Shown: positions 22,860-45,827, numbered from the stretch's first letter. The stretch: 64,000 nt of DNA from Sacculina carcini (GCA_916048095.2 OU696594.1:5179781-5243780); one strand, 5' to 3'. The notes: a model not told the origin generated them from the letters alone. Numbers and translations are program-made.

Positions 22860-23230
22860 AAAAAAAGTGAGAGAAAATTGGGTTGTCGTCACTGGAAAAG
22901 AGAAGGTTAAGGGGGGATTTGATAAACGTTTTCAAGCACAGCATTGGTATGGAACGATTGGATAGGAAAGATTGGGTGTTTTGGAGTACGAGGGACCATA
23001 GGGGACACAATAAATGTCTACAGCAAACCCGGGTATTAAGGGATATAAAGAAGTACAGTTTCCCAAGTAGGTGTATAGATATATGGAACCGTCTGGTTAA
23101 AGAAATAGTTCAATCAAACAGTATAGCACAGTTCAAGCATAGGTTAGATAAATGTGGGTATGGAGACAGGACAGCCTGAGCCCTGCTCATTTCCTGTAAA
23201 CTACAACTGTGAGTACAACTGTGAGTATAC
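22860..23230 (+). pseudogene. LINE RT C-terminal fragment
   Basis: Frame 22883-23179 reads EKRRLRGDLINVFK, then RKDWVFWSTRDHRGHN, and [15 protein letters not shown]. This is the tail common to L2/CR1-like LINE RTs, ending in TGA. The 3' end sequence GTTTACAGGAAATGAGCAGG (reverse) also occurs at 5398-5600. Confidence 0.8.
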
Positions 23231-23264
23231 ACACGCGCGTTAAGGCATCTTCAGTGATACAAAT

Positions 23265-23482
23265 TGATGGCGAATCCAGAAGTTGGATCAGGGGGATGAA
23301 GACCCCCCCCAGGAAATCTTCCAATCCACTCCTCATAACCTAGAGTTCAAGACAAATATATTTATGTAGAATTTGTTGATATAAGCCTTATCGCAATATA
23401 AGCTGCATAATTATGCATGTACATGACTGATCGCTCCCAAAAAATTTAGCCCTCCCAAATTTTCACTCTGGATACGCCACTG
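23265..23482. mobile_element. MITE family B copy 1 (CAGTGGCG-type ends)
   Basis: TGATGGCGAATCCAG at the left and CTGGATACGCCACTG at the right form inverted ends. Flanks ATACAAAT (23257-23264) and ATGCAAAT (23483-23490) match at 7 of 8 bases, fitting an 8-bp hAT target duplication. Confidence 0.75.
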
Positions 23483-23519
23483 ATGCAAATGAATGTAAGT
23501 ACTAAGCAACCGTTGGTAT

Positions 23520-23775
23520 ATATTTGGGGTCCGTAATTTGTACGTGGGTAATTCCCCACTGGTGGGTTAAATGAAGGGGTTATCAAGTGGGTAATAAAAG
23601 GTCGGACAGAACAGGATAACTATGTGTGTGTGTGTTTTTATCAATCATAATTTTCGTTGATTTTCATTTCTATAGTGACTTTTTAGCATTTAATTTCGCT
23701 GGAATAACTGAATATATTATTGAATTTCTCAGACGCTGTTATTTTTGTGTGGAAAATGTAAAGTTGGTTGTCATT
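23520..23775. repeat. MITE family A copy 4 (reverse)
   Basis: Reverse orientation: GGTAATTCCCCACTGGTGGG, GGTCGGACAGAACAGGATAA. Directly follows the MITE at 23265-23482. Confidence 0.75.
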
Positions 23776-23779
23776 ATAA

Positions 23780-25160
23780 AGGATATTATGTCATAATTGA
23801 AGTGACGAATCAGAAATATACATACTGCTACGGAACGCTAAGAAATAGACTGGAGACCAGAATTTGCATATATCTCAAGTGATATTATGGCATATAATCA
23901 AACCGGATTTGCGTGTCTGTGTGCTTGAGAAATTTCACAAACATCAAAACTGAATGGGCTTTCAATGAATGATTGATGATTTATTCAGCTCTAGACCCCA
24001 CTGAATAGATTCAAAGATCAATCAATTTATATTTCCAATGATAGATATCCAACACCACTTCAAACGAAATGTGGATATATGGCGTTTGAAAAAATTATGA
24101 ATAGAAGAGTTTGGCATATGGAAAAATTATGAGAAATGTGCAAGGAAGTTTTCAAAAATATATCTATTTTATGACGTATTTTGAGAATATTTCTAACTTT
24201 GCCAATATCACACCAAAATGCAACCATACAATTTATTATGTTCATGTTTATCGTATTTCATTTGGTTGTTTAATTTCAATAATTAAAATGATGTGTATTA
24301 CTATATCACTAATTTCATTTTTAATTGTATCAAATTTACAAGTTTGCTAACAATCTCAGAATTTTTGGTTAGCTGTTTTTTCACACATTTTTAGTTATAT
24401 ATATATATATATTTATTATAATTTACCTTCTCTGCATTATTAAATTCATCCAGTTTTTCATTTCTGAAGGACATTATAAGTGTTGTTTTCTTCGTACAGT
24501 TTCATTCCTGTGAAATTGTTTTTTGCATTTCCGATGTTCTGACTAACCAAGCGTTTCAAATGATAATTTCCTATTCATATATAAAAATAATTATTTACTC
24601 ACTTATATATTTATATTCGTATATTTGCTTATATGAATTTATTCACTTTTATTCAGTTATTTTTATTTATGTATTCATTTATTTATCTAAAGCGGGTCAC
24701 AGACATAACAGTTGCCACACACACACATAAATATATTTTCATTTGTATAGATAAAGCCTTATTGTCCAGCCATGCCACTAACCTCTAGAAGCCATGCTAT
24801 ACATATGTAACATTTGTTTCATAAGTAGCTTCAAGAGTATAACACACTGAATAATCATAACATTCAGCAATTTTTACCACCAAAACCCAGAGTAACACCA
24901 GTGCAACATAAAAATCACATCTATTGAGCAAATACGCCACTACAGCTTGCTGAGGGATGGAGGGAAACAGCTGATGCACAGGATACAGGATATCACCTTG
25001 GGCTCTAGAGGGTTAAGCACAAAATTCAAACGAAAATACAGTTAGAAGTCATTCTCAGTTTCATGCTTTCGAAACGAGTTGGCAATATTCTGACACACTA
25101 ACGACAAAATTGACAGCATTGTCATTTGAATAACCTAAGTCAAATCAAAGACGTCGCATG
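23780..25160. other. No gene seen
   Basis: AT-rich sequence between MITE family A copies. Contains a short (AT)n at 24397-24411 and no frame that looks protein-like. Confidence 0.5.
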
Positions 25161-25164
25161 AAAA

Positions 25165-25400
25165 TCGTAACCTGTGTGTGAGAAATTACCCCACTGGTGG
25201 GTCGATGAAGGGGTTTGCAAGTGGGTAATTAAACGTCGGACTCAACAGGACTACTATGTGTGTGTGTGTTTTTTTAGCAATCAGAATTTGTTTATTTTCA
25301 TTTCCTAGTCATTTCCTGATATTTCATTTCAGTGGAACAACTGAATTTATTATTGTATTTCTCAGACGCTCTTTTGTGGAAAATGAAATGTTGGCTTATT
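25165..25400. repeat. MITE family A copy 5 (reverse)
   Basis: Reverse orientation: AATTACCCCACTGGTGGG, GGACTCAACAGGACTACTAT, diverged. Confidence 0.7.
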
Positions 25401-25537
25401 AAGAAATGGATAATCAGAGGTATTCATAAGTCACATATTTATTGTGAATCCCATTTTGCAGTTAATCGATCTCATATTGAAAATTTTAAGTATCTTTTAG
25501 ATAACTAGACATTGAGTTTACTAGACTGTTTTTGATA

Positions 25538-25847
25538 AAGGTTAAAGGTCTCATGTGACAGCTGCTGCACGGGAAGAAGTCGAAGCTTATGAACACACAC
25601 AGGTGTGTCCCGTGCAGCTCGCTGCCACCACAGAACCAACCATCTCCACGCTATGACGCCACAAAGACGGAAGACGTATTAGAGAGGGTCACCTCCCCAG
25701 AATACATGACACAGCTCATGACTGATATCTGGTACCATTTACTGTTGGGTGGACAGGGGCTGTTGGATGATAGAATTCGCCTAAAGAAATTCTCCTCCGC
25801 CGAGTTTCGAACCACGGACCCCCGCTTGTGAGGCGGGTGCGCTACCA

Positions 25848-25866
<19 letters not shown>
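25538..25866 (-). mobile_element. tRNA-Val-derived SINE copy 2, at GPCR 3' end
   Basis: Same family. One base is lost in GCTACC of the A-box region. Its 5' end fuses in frame to the GPCR last exon and supplies the stop codon. Confidence 0.9.
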
Positions 25867-36646
<10,780 letters not shown>

Positions 36647-36904
36647 CTGAAAAAGATTAGGTGTGCCAACATTAGAAGATAGGATATAAACTTCTGGAAA
36701 AGACCAATTTGAGAATTGCGAGAATTTGTTTTCATTCTCCAAGCCTAGCAGAAATCATTATCTAGAGAAAAAATATATAAACGTAAATCATTATCATTAT
36801 CATAGAGCTGAATAGAAAGGTTGGTAATTAATTAGCAATTATAGATATTGTTAATCCATCAATAAAAAGCATGTTCTCAAGAAGAAATATTACATGAGTG
36901 GAAT

Positions 36905-36970
36905 TCAGTGGGGAATTCCCCACTGGTGGGAAATGGAGGGTTGCTAATGGTATGGTATGGTATGGAGTGC
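36905..36970. repeat. MITE family A fragment with (TATGG)n
   Basis: GGGGAATTCCCCACTGGTGG is the conserved end of family A in reverse, followed by TGGTATGGTATGGTATGG. Confidence 0.5.
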
Positions 36971-36979
36971 GTATGGGGT

Positions 36980-37855
36980 AATCCCTCAGGGAAGAATAAT
37001 GCGCCATAAATGTCTATGGGGATAGCAACTTGGAAATATATAAATTATATATATGCAAAATGTCCATATACAGATATATGCGAAATATTGTGTGTCGGGC
37101 ACAATTGGGTTTGTCGTATGTAAATTAAAAATTTATCAGCAAGTATTCACATCATGTTACATGTACACAACACACACACACACACACATACACACACACA
37201 TACAAACACACACAAACACCAATGAAACAGGCGAAATATATGTATTGTATTTTGTTATCAAATATATATCATATTAATTGCACAAAATTAATTAAAGTGA
37301 TATTAAAGCAAACTTATTGCAAAATGTGTATGTTAAAAGACTTTTTGTAGAGTTAAATACATGTATATATATTCAATGTTATAAGTTTTTTCGTCAATGA
37401 GTGAATTATCATATATGTATTTAGCTTGAAAGGAAAACACATTGTTGAAAATGGGAAAAATGTAGAATAAATTTTTAACTATATATGTGGAAAAAAGTGT
37501 TAAAATATATTTGTGTATACAAATTTGTATACAAATCAAAAATTAATGATATTACATCTGTAGATGTTATAATATATAATCTAATCTATGAAAATAATTA
37601 TGCCAACATTTCTACTTTCATGTATACAACGTTATATAATCTTAATAACGCAAATGGATAGACAATTTTCCGTAATCAAAAGTTAACTATCACAAAATAA
37701 TTCAGAGAGTTCCGTGGCAAAAAAACGTATTTTCGTTGTGTATTTGATCTTATTCCAAGGATATTTTGTGGGTGTAATCCCTAGGTAATAACATCAAGCA
37801 ATTTTGTCCTACCCTATCGCATCGATTTATCGATGGCTGTGTAATATCGCGATCA
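36980..37855. other. No gene seen
   Basis: AT-rich sequence with a (CA)n stretch at 37170-37220. No exon upstream of the GPCR start or before the MITE could be supported. Confidence 0.5.
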
Positions 37856-37859
37856 TTTT

Positions 37860-38117
37860 CAATGGCGGATACAGAGAGCAATTTTTGGGGGGCTGAATTA
37901 TATTTTGGGGGGTTGAATTTTGAAAACAATCTGTCATGTATATGCATAATTATTCAACGTTTTTGCGACAATGCTTATATATAAAAAATTATACATAAAT
38001 ATATTTATATTTACCTCTTTTAATTAACCTCTTGGTTATGAGGAGTTGATGGACACATTTGGGGGGGGGGGGGGGGGGGTTGAGCCCCCCTGAGCCCCCC
38101 TCTGGATGCGTCAGTGA
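37860..38117. mobile_element. MITE family B copy 2
   Basis: CAATGGCGGATACAGAG and CTCTGGATGCGTCAGTG are inverted ends. Interior shares CCTCTTGGTTATGAGGAGTT (reverse) with copy 1 and contains a run of about 19 G. The LINE at 38 kb starts right after it. Confidence 0.7.
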
Positions 38118-38222
38118 CTATATTCTAATATCGTCACCAGGTGACGTCACCACCACCAGTTTCACCACCACCATCGTCACCAGTTTGTATATTATTTAAT
38201 TTAACTTTGTCTATAAATATAA

Positions 38223-41200
38223 GTGTTGTTCATGGATATATGTATTATTTTCTGTCTCATGTCTGTTTTGTTGATGTGGCGGGCCGAAAATTGTAGCCCC
38301 GCCCCGACAGCTAACGGCCGGTTTTCCCGTTTCCCGTCAGCGCCCAGCTCTTTCCTCGCACTGAGGTGCCAACTAATTCTGTGTTGCTCTCATACTCTGT
38401 CTTTGTGGTCGCCCATTGGACATTTTGCCTTGCGATATGTGTTCAACAATGAGCTCTCAATAAATTGTTCTCACATGTGTTTTCTAGTGTTTTTCTTGTG
38501 TGTGTATTTGTGTGTATGTTTGCTTTGTATTGTGTGTGTTGTATGCTTGTTTTTTGTTGTGAAATTTCGTATGCATGTGTTATGTGTTGTGTTTTTGTGT
38601 TCGCATGCGTCGTGCATTATGTGTTTATTTGTATGTCTGCTTTGCGTTGTGTGTGTGCCTTCTCACACCGTGGATTTGTCGTTTCTACTGATGATGTGTG
38701 GCGATGTTGAAATGAATCCCGGTCCTGCTCGACCACAAAAACGATTTTCAAATATACTTTTCGCCAACATCAGGGGCTTGTATAAGAACATCAGAGATTT
38801 GACAGCAGCCAGTCGCTCCAAGGACATCGTTATCTGTGCCGAAACGCTTGTGTCCGATTATCGGGACCAATCTGAGCTCTTGATGCCAGGTTTCAGTAAG
38901 CCATTGCTAATCAAACGTGACTCAAAAAACAGGCGGCGTGGCATGGCAGTGTACGTACGCAAAGGCTTTTCAGCAACGAGAATTACAGCTCACGACTGCA
39001 CTTGTCATGAATTTATGCTGCTGCGTGTCAACACCGCCTTGATGAATTTTTACATCTTTGGAGCCTACCGAAATCCAGACAGTAACGACTCTATCTACGA
39101 ATGTCTCTTGTCAGCCATGTCAACAATTCAGGAGAAGGACACCAAGTCAGCATTTGTATTTGTGGGAGACATGAACGCCCATCACCGTGAGTGGCTCTTG
39201 TCGACATCTCCTACAGACGCTCATGGTAGAGCAGCATATGATTTCTGCAACATTTCTGGCTGCTCCCAAATGGTGTCCGGTCCCACACATCAAGCGGGAA
39301 ACTGTTTGGACTTGGTTATGACAGACGTCTCAGATATCGTGAGTGTAAACGTGGAAGCTCCAATAGGAAGTTCAGATCACTCGTCGCTGTCCGTGAAGTT
39401 GACATTGAGACAGAAGGTTTCTCCTTACACGATTTCAAGGCTCGTGCACATGAAGAACAATGTTGACTGGGTGAAGGTGAATGATGAATTGAAAGCAATT
39501 AAAGTTTCAAATCTGCAGCAGAAGGAATGCCCCATCGATGCATTGAACAAATACATTACCGATGTCATCTCAAGGAGAGTGCCTACTAAAAAACTACGTT
39601 TTCGCTCTGATGACAAAGCCTGGTTCACCAACGAATGTCGCAGCGCACGTGAATCCAAGCAGGAATCTTACCACAAGTGGCTCCAATCACGCTCAGCCGA
39701 TTCATGGAATGTCTACACTGAGGCCAGACGGCATGCTGAACATGTGTATTCAGAAGCGGAAACACGTCACTCAAAGAAACTTGCTGAAAAGCTAACATCT
39801 GCCAATGACGCCCACAAATGGTGGTCAACGTTGAAATCGTCAGTGTTTGGACATGACCTGTCTGTCCCTCCTTTATTTTCAGCGAACGGTGAGCTCAAAA
39901 TCAACCCAACAGAGAAGGCAGAGTTGCTTATGGATTACTTCAATACCAAGCAATGTCAAGGGTCCATTCCGTCTGACGATTCATCTGTCCTCGCCCCGAA
40001 AATCAAAGGCATTGCCTTCCGATCAAGAGAAGTGGCGAATCTCATGAAAGACCTTGATGCCCACGGAGGAACAGACCCTCTGAATATGTTTCCGCTATTT
40101 TTCAAGAACACGGCAGATACTCTAGCTCCGAAGCTCAGTGCTCTTTTCAGGCGCTTGATGAAGACTGGTTCGTTTCCATCATGTTGGCGGGTTGCGAATA
40201 TCACGCCCATACCAAAAGGAACCAATTCAGCTGATGTTGCAAACTACCGGCCAATATCAATTACGCCGATTCTGTCCAAAATATTCGAGCACTTGATATC
40301 TTCCAGACTGTCCAAGTACCTGGAGAGCAACAATCTGCTGTCGGAAAATCAATTTGCATACCGCAAAAAACTCAGCACGACTGACGCTCTGCTTACTATC
40401 ACGCATGAGCTCCAGCAAGTGCTAGACAAAGGCAGTGAAGCCTGGATTGTGCAGTTGGATTTCTCGGCAGCATTTGACCGTGTGAGCCACCAGGGCTTGT
40501 TGCAAAAACTGAGAAAGATTGGAGTCGGCGGCCGTTTGCTAAGTGTTTTGCATCAATTTCTATCCAATCGCGTACAACGTGTTGCCATCGATGGAGCATA
40601 CAGTGGCTGGCAGAGCATTGCGTCCGGTGTCCCGCAGGGAAGTGTGTTGGGTCCTATTTTGTTCAACATTTACACCGCTGACCTGTACACAACCACACGC
40701 AGCCCTGTATATGGATATGCTGATGATATCACCTTGATGGCTGTAATTTCATCTCCTTCGGACAGACCACAGGTACGTCAAACGGTCAACGACGATCTCA
40801 GCAGCGTCCTGAAGTGGTGTGAGAGGTGGAATATGATGCTGAACACTTCGAAATCTAAATGCTTGTTGGTTTCTAGGTCACGTACCGTTCAGCCTTCACA
40901 TGGAGCTATCCTCATAAATGACGCCCAACTCAACGTGTGTGATGAGCTCAAAATATTGGGAGTACATGTAGACTCAAAGCTCACGTTTGAGAGTCACATT
41001 CGGAAGCTAGTTTGTTCGGCATCGCGGAAACCGGGAATTATAAGGAAGGCATATCGGATGTTCGGTAGCAGCACAATCTCAAAAAGTTGTTTTCGCTGTT
41101 TCATTTTGCCAATTCTGGAGTACTGCGCCCCCGTGTGGTCTTCTGCTGCGGATTGTCACCTCAATCTCATCAACAGAGTTGTTAGAACTTGCAAGTTCCT

Positions 41201-41528
41201 CTGTGGTGACTTGGTTCTTGGTGATCTTTGCCATCGTCGAAAGGTCAGCAGTGTGTGCATGCTGTACAAGATCAAGCACAACGACCATCATCCGATGAGC
41301 AAGTCAATTCCTGATGATTTCGTGGCAGCAAGAAGCACACGGTTTACATCCAAACAGCATTCCCAGTGCATGGCTCCAATTCGTTGTCGTACAAAACAAT
41401 TCCAACGTTGCTTTCTTCCGGCCACTGTGTCTACTTGGAACACGTTGAAGGAGGAGGCTTTCTTGCAGAGCAATTTGAACAAATTCAAGGCCAAAGTAAA
41501 TGAAATGCTACTGAAAGAGCGGAGTTGA
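38223..41528 (+). CDS. LINE (non-LTR retrotransposon) polyprotein: 2A-like motif, APE endonuclease, reverse transcriptase
   Basis: Uninterrupted 1101-codon frame. Residues 1-160 are hydrophobic and Cys/Val-rich, partly from TG-rich DNA. Residues 161-168 are DVEMNPGP, an exact 2A consensus (D-V/I-E-x-N-P-G-P). From about 173 follows an AP-type endonuclease (FANIRGL, DIVICAETL, FVGDMNAHH, GSSDHSSL). The RT spans about 650-920 (NYRPISITPILSKIFEHL, LDFSAAFDRVSH, SGVPQGSVLGP) with catalytic YADD at 832-835. A C-terminal tail (PILEYCAPVWS) ends at TGA 41526-41528. The absence of stops suggests a young copy. The clade is CR1/L2/Rex-like by motif style. The true start codon is uncertain, and no separate ORF1 is visible. 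Confidence 0.92.
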   Translation: MLFMDICIIFCLMSVLLMWRAENCSPAPTANGRFSRFPSAPSSFLALRCQLILCCSHTLSLWSPIGHFALRYVFNNELSINCSHMCFLVFFLCVYLCVCLLCIVCVVCLFFVVKFRMHVLCVVFLCSHASCIMCLFVCLLCVVCVPSHTVDLSFLLMMCGDVEMNPGPARPQKRFSNILFANIRGLYKNIRDLTAASRSKDIVICAETLVSDYRDQSELLMPGFSKPLLIKRDSKNRRRGMAVYVRKGFSATRITAHDCTCHEFMLLRVNTALMNFYIFGAYRNPDSNDSIYECLLSAMSTIQEKDTKSAFVFVGDMNAHHREWLLSTSPTDAHGRAAYDFCNISGCSQMVSGPTHQAGNCLDLVMTDVSDIVSVNVEAPIGSSDHSSLSVKLTLRQKVSPYTISRLVHMKNNVDWVKVNDELKAIKVSNLQQKECPIDALNKYITDVISRRVPTKKLRFRSDDKAWFTNECRSARESKQESYHKWLQSRSADSWNVYTEARRHAEHVYSEAETRHSKKLAEKLTSANDAHKWWSTLKSSVFGHDLSVPPLFSANGELKINPTEKAELLMDYFNTKQCQGSIPSDDSSVLAPKIKGIAFRSREVANLMKDLDAHGGTDPLNMFPLFFKNTADTLAPKLSALFRRLMKTGSFPSCWRVANITPIPKGTNSADVANYRPISITPILSKIFEHLISSRLSKYLESNNLLSENQFAYRKKLSTTDALLTITHELQQVLDKGSEAWIVQLDFSAAFDRVSHQGLLQKLRKIGVGGRLLSVLHQFLSNRVQRVAIDGAYSGWQSIASGVPQGSVLGPILFNIYTADLYTTTRSPVYGYADDITLMAVISSPSDRPQVRQTVNDDLSSVLKWCERWNMMLNTSKSKCLLVSRSRTVQPSHGAILINDAQLNVCDELKILGVHVDSKLTFESHIRKLVCSASRKPGIIRKAYRMFGSSTISKSCFRCFILPILEYCAPVWSSAADCHLNLINRVVRTCKFLCGDLVLGDLCHRRKVSSVCMLYKIKHNDHHPMSKSIPDDFVAARSTRFTSKQHSQCMAPIRCRTKQFQRCFLPATVSTWNTLKEEAFLQSNLNKFKAKVNEMLLKERS
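38703..38726 (+). other. 2A-like ribosome-skipping motif DVEMNPGP
   Basis: Codons 161-168 of the LINE frame, preceded by LLMMCG. In 2A peptides the ribosome releases the chain between the final Gly and Pro, giving two proteins from one frame. Cleavage here would separate the hydrophobic leader from the endonuclease-RT protein. The motif is exact, its activity is inferred. Confidence 0.8.
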
Positions 41529-41699
41529 CTGTTGAGTCTTATTAATTGTATATTTATTCATATTTATTGTTATTTATTCATGCTTATTGTTATTTATTTT
41601 CTATTTATTTATATTTATTCCTATTTTACTCTCTATTTATTACTATTTATCATTGGTTGTTGTTATTTATTAAATTATACTTTTACTCAGTGTTGGCTG

Positions 41700-41930
41700 T
41701 TGTTGTTTATTGAATCATATTTATTGTTGTTGCTGTTTATTGAGTCATATTTATTGTTGTTGTTGTTTATTGAATCATATTTATTGTTGTTTCTGTTTAT
41801 TGAATCATATTTATTGTTGTTGTTGTTTATTGAATCATATTTATTGGTGTTATTGTTTATTGAATCATATTTATTTGTGTTGTTGTTACTTATTGAATCA
41901 TATTTATATTTATTGTTGGATGTTTCTTTT
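41700..41930 (+). repeat. 30-bp tandem repeat in LINE 3' UTR
   Basis: About seven copies of a unit around TTTATTGAATCATATTTATT with variable TTG triplets. It lies after the LINE stop codon and before its conserved tail, so it is part of the element or arose within it. Confidence 0.8.
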
Positions 41931-42574
41931 TTGAATCATATGTATTGTTCTTGATTGTTATTTATTACTTATTTATTAATATTTATTCTTATTTATTGAT
42001 GGCTGTTTTTTAATGAATCACATATTTATTGTTGATTGTTATTATTTATTGAGGAACGTGGGCGGAGTGACATTATGGATTGTTATCGGATGATGGTTTA
42101 TTATTTATTGTTATTTATTTATTATTTTCTTTCCAACTCTCTTTCTAGACTTATTTCTCTTCGAACTCTCTTTCTGTCTTAATCTTTTGGGCGCTTCCGG
42201 TACATGGGGCCACCTTAGGGTGGTAATAGTGCTTGCACTCTTCCCATGCTACTGGATTTGCCTGTAATTAATAATAATAATAATAAGGTATAAATCAATC
42301 GAAAAGCCTTCGTTCCCCAACCAATCCAATAGTTAATGAGTGAGTGGGTTGAGTCATTTCCCAACAGCTTATTGCAAGGAATATGTTCAAGTTCGTTTAT
42401 CAATTTTGTTTCGTGTTTTTTGCTTTTTGTTCAAAATCCCTTCCATTTTTGCTAAATATTAAGTATTTGTTGGTATTTGTCCAATTTTTTCACTTTTTCA
42501 CACCTGTACGATTTGCACGATTTAGCACTATTTGCAAAATAGCACTCATATTTCCGCTGTGTGTATACAATATC

Positions 42575-42894
<320 letters not shown>

Positions 42895-42895
<1 letters not shown>

Positions 42896-43431
42896 TACTT
42901 GTTATTTGTTGTTGTAGTTGTGGGGATGTTGCGTTGTGGTTCAACGCTCCATACATCCCCCAAGATCATCACTCCATCAACATGAATAATGCATGTTGAC
43001 ATCTTGATTGAATAGATCATACACGATTTATTGAACGGAAACGTGTTCAATCTCTTCTTGAAAATATTCCCAGTTGGTGATATCTTGACTGTGGTCGGCA
43101 ACATGTTGCAAATGCATGTTGCAATCCTGTTAAATGCTCTTTTTCCATGTTTTTTGCAATATCGTTTTTCATTTAGTCGCTGATATCGCTCACTAATTTC
43201 TAGAACTAAATTTGTGTTCACTTGGAAATATTTTCAACCATATTCTTGACATCTACTGGTTTTTTCAAATTTCAAAGCTTGATACGCAATTACACATTGT
43301 TTAAACTCTATTCGAGCTTTCACCGGTAACCGGTGTAATTTGATAGGCACAGGTGTGATAAGGCGAGCTCTCAATTTTGTTCCATCAATTATTCTTGCTG
43401 CTCTGGTCATGATCAACAGAAATTTTTTCAT
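42895..43431 (-). pseudogene. LINE RT C-terminal remnant
   Basis: Two overlapping frames, so at least one frameshift. TRAARIIDGTKLRARLITPV, then KLHRLPVKARIEFKQCVIAY, and further on FNRIATCICNMLPTT, then NIFKKRLNTFPF. Typical thumb and tail region of CR1/Jockey-like RTs. Confidence 0.75.
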
Positions 43432-44062
43432 TTAACAATTTACAAGACCATAATACAAACAGTTGCAATAATCAATTTTACTGATCACATGGATATGAAT
43501 CAACATTTTTGTTGTGTCCTTATCTATATATCATTCTTGCTGTTTGAAGAATTTGATTTTCTAAAGTCAATTCACTATCCAGTTATTATTCCTAGATCTT
43601 TTACCGAGTTTTTTAGTGCCACACTGCTATTGTTGCTATTGCTATTGAATGTCCTAGTTGCAATTGTTTCTAAATCCAACCATTTTATCCAATTCTAAAT
43701 CTACCAATAAACAAACATTAGGTTTTTTTCATTCAATTTCAGCTCACGCAGAAGTATCCACTATCTAATGCTAAACATAATTGGCGATAATGTATCTTCT
43801 GTTTCTTTTATATTATTCAATGTTATGTAAAATTGCGTATCATCTGCTAAAAACTTGAACTTAACTCCTTACTCTTCCAATACGTTCGAAAGATCAGCTG
43901 TATATATATTACACGATATAGGTCCCAGAACAACTTCCCTGTAGTACCCCTGTCGATAATAGCTTTAGATTTGAGAAGTGGTCTCCAATTTGTACATAAT
44001 AAGACCTGTTCTCTAGATAACTCTTAAGCAATGATAGAACTTAGTCAACAATATCCTTGCTT

Positions 44063-44338
44063 TCACATATTTTCATCATCCAAAAGTCCACGTAGATTAC
44101 TCACTATCGAACACAATGACGTCTTGGTTGAATATAAACACTTGTACGCCAACTGACTATCCGGAATAAGATTTCCATTTGGGAGATGTTCACTCAATTG
44201 CTGCAGCATAATCGACTCTAGAATTGTTGATATAAAAGTAAGCTTGGATACCGGACGATACGAAACCAATACCTGTGAATCAAGGCCATTTTTATGCATG
44301 AGTCTTATGATAGACCTTTTTTCAGATGTAGGAAGCAC
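44063..44338 (-). pseudogene. LINE reverse-transcriptase remnant
   Basis: Reads YRPVSKLTFISTILESIMLQ, then QLAYKCLYSTKTSLCSIV, RT fingers motifs. Cut off upstream by the SINE at 44363-44696. Confidence 0.75.
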
Positions 44339-44362
44339 ACAATCTGTTATAAATATATAAAT

Positions 44363-44697
44363 AAGGTTAAATGACTAAGCAACTACAGCTGGTACACGGG
44401 AAGAAGTCGAAGCTTATGAACACACACAGGTGTGTCCCGTGCAGGTCGCTGTCACCGCAGAACCAACCCTCTCCACGCTGTCACGCCACAAGAACGGAAG
44501 ACGTATTAGAGAGGGCCACCTTCCCAGAAAGCATGACACAACACATGACTGATATCTGGTACCATCATTTACTGCTGAATGGACAGGGGCTGTTGGATTA
44601 TAGAATTCGCCCAATGAAATTCTGCTCCGCCGGGATTCGAACCACGGTCCTCTCGCTTGTGAGGTGGGTGTGCTAACCACTACACCACGGAGTCCAC
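44363..44697 (-). mobile_element. tRNA-Val-derived SINE copy 7, inside decayed LINE
   Basis: Minus copy that interrupts the RT region of the minus-strand LINE, hence younger than that LINE. Confidence 0.9.
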
Positions 44698-45530
44698 TCA
44701 CTCCACCCGGTTATATTCTTATTCAGCAGTCTGGTAATTAATTGCATCATTTTTCCCAAGTTTTCACATTCATTTATGATACTCATTGGCATTGGAGCAT
44801 TTGCACAATATGTAAAGTTTGCTCGTTTAATGACATTTCTCACATAATGCGCATCAACCGTGGAAAAGTTCAACATTTCAGGTACATCTCATAATTCGTA
44901 TTATTCAATAACGATACAATATTCTCAACTTTCGCTGTGAACAAATTCGAGAATTCTTCATGCTGAATTCATATTTTTTCATACTCTTCTCTTGAAATAG
45001 TACTATACAGCTCGTACAAGCATTCTGTGCATTTTTTATTGCATGCTGGATGGTCAAAGCTTTGTGCAACACTATCTACTAGAAGATTTACATCAAAATA
45101 TTTCTTCGTACGATATTTGATAGTTTTTCGGTGTCGTCTTATGATGTCCATTTTCAATTGGAATATTACAGGGCTGTGCATCGGTGATAAAGTGCATATA
45201 CATCGCCCACTTTCACATATTTTCAATTATATCTCGCATTGGATATGCAAACACTAAATATCTTCTATGACCAACAATGGAAGTAGGCTTATCAACATAT
45301 TTCATCATATTGAAAGATCTCATGACATCATTGAAGTTACAAAAATGTGTATTTGAATAATCAAATATTAAAATCACCAAGTCTAATATTAACTCTGCTT
45401 ATAATGTCAAGTGTTTCCAAATATAGTCTGAATTCATCGATAAATGCACTTGCATTCAAATTTGGAGGTCTATATACAACAATAATTGTTTATTTTGAGT
45501 CCACTTATCTCACAATCTACCTCCAATAAT

Positions 45531-45827
45531 TCAAAATTTAATGAAATCATTCATCTTCTTCTTTCTAATTTTCACGACACCATTTGACAAAAAGAAGCCC
45601 ACACCGCCACCACGATTATCCCATATTGAATTATACAGAAATAGATGTGTATTCGGTTTCATCTCTTGACAATCTCTTTTCATCATCTCTTTACAAGACT
45701 GCGCATTCAATAGACCACATATAACTGGTATGCATGTTTTAACACACACCATGGTCCATGTTTTTCTTAATTCTACGTAACTCAGCAATGAAATGTGGAC
45801 ATGGTATATTTGTGACGCAATGTTCAT
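45531..45827 (-). pseudogene. LINE endonuclease remnant
   Basis: Part of the decayed minus-strand LINE. Reads CGLLNAQSCKEMMKRD, then WDNRGGGVGFFLSNGVVK, the usual 'RGGGV' strand of AP-type endonucleases. Confidence 0.65.

Larger units (their letters stand above)
38118..42290 (+). mobile_element. Near full-length LINE carrying the 38223-41528 frame
   Basis: The 5' boundary is approximate: it follows directly after a MITE (37860-38117). The 3' UTR is AT-rich, contains a 30-bp tandem array (about 41700-41930), and ends in a conserved tail (42190-42265) followed by (TAA)n. That tail matches four short copies elsewhere in the window at about 654, 10488, 26752 and 32744, which are best read as 5'-truncated insertions of the same family or of a SINE using its tail. 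Confidence 0.75.
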
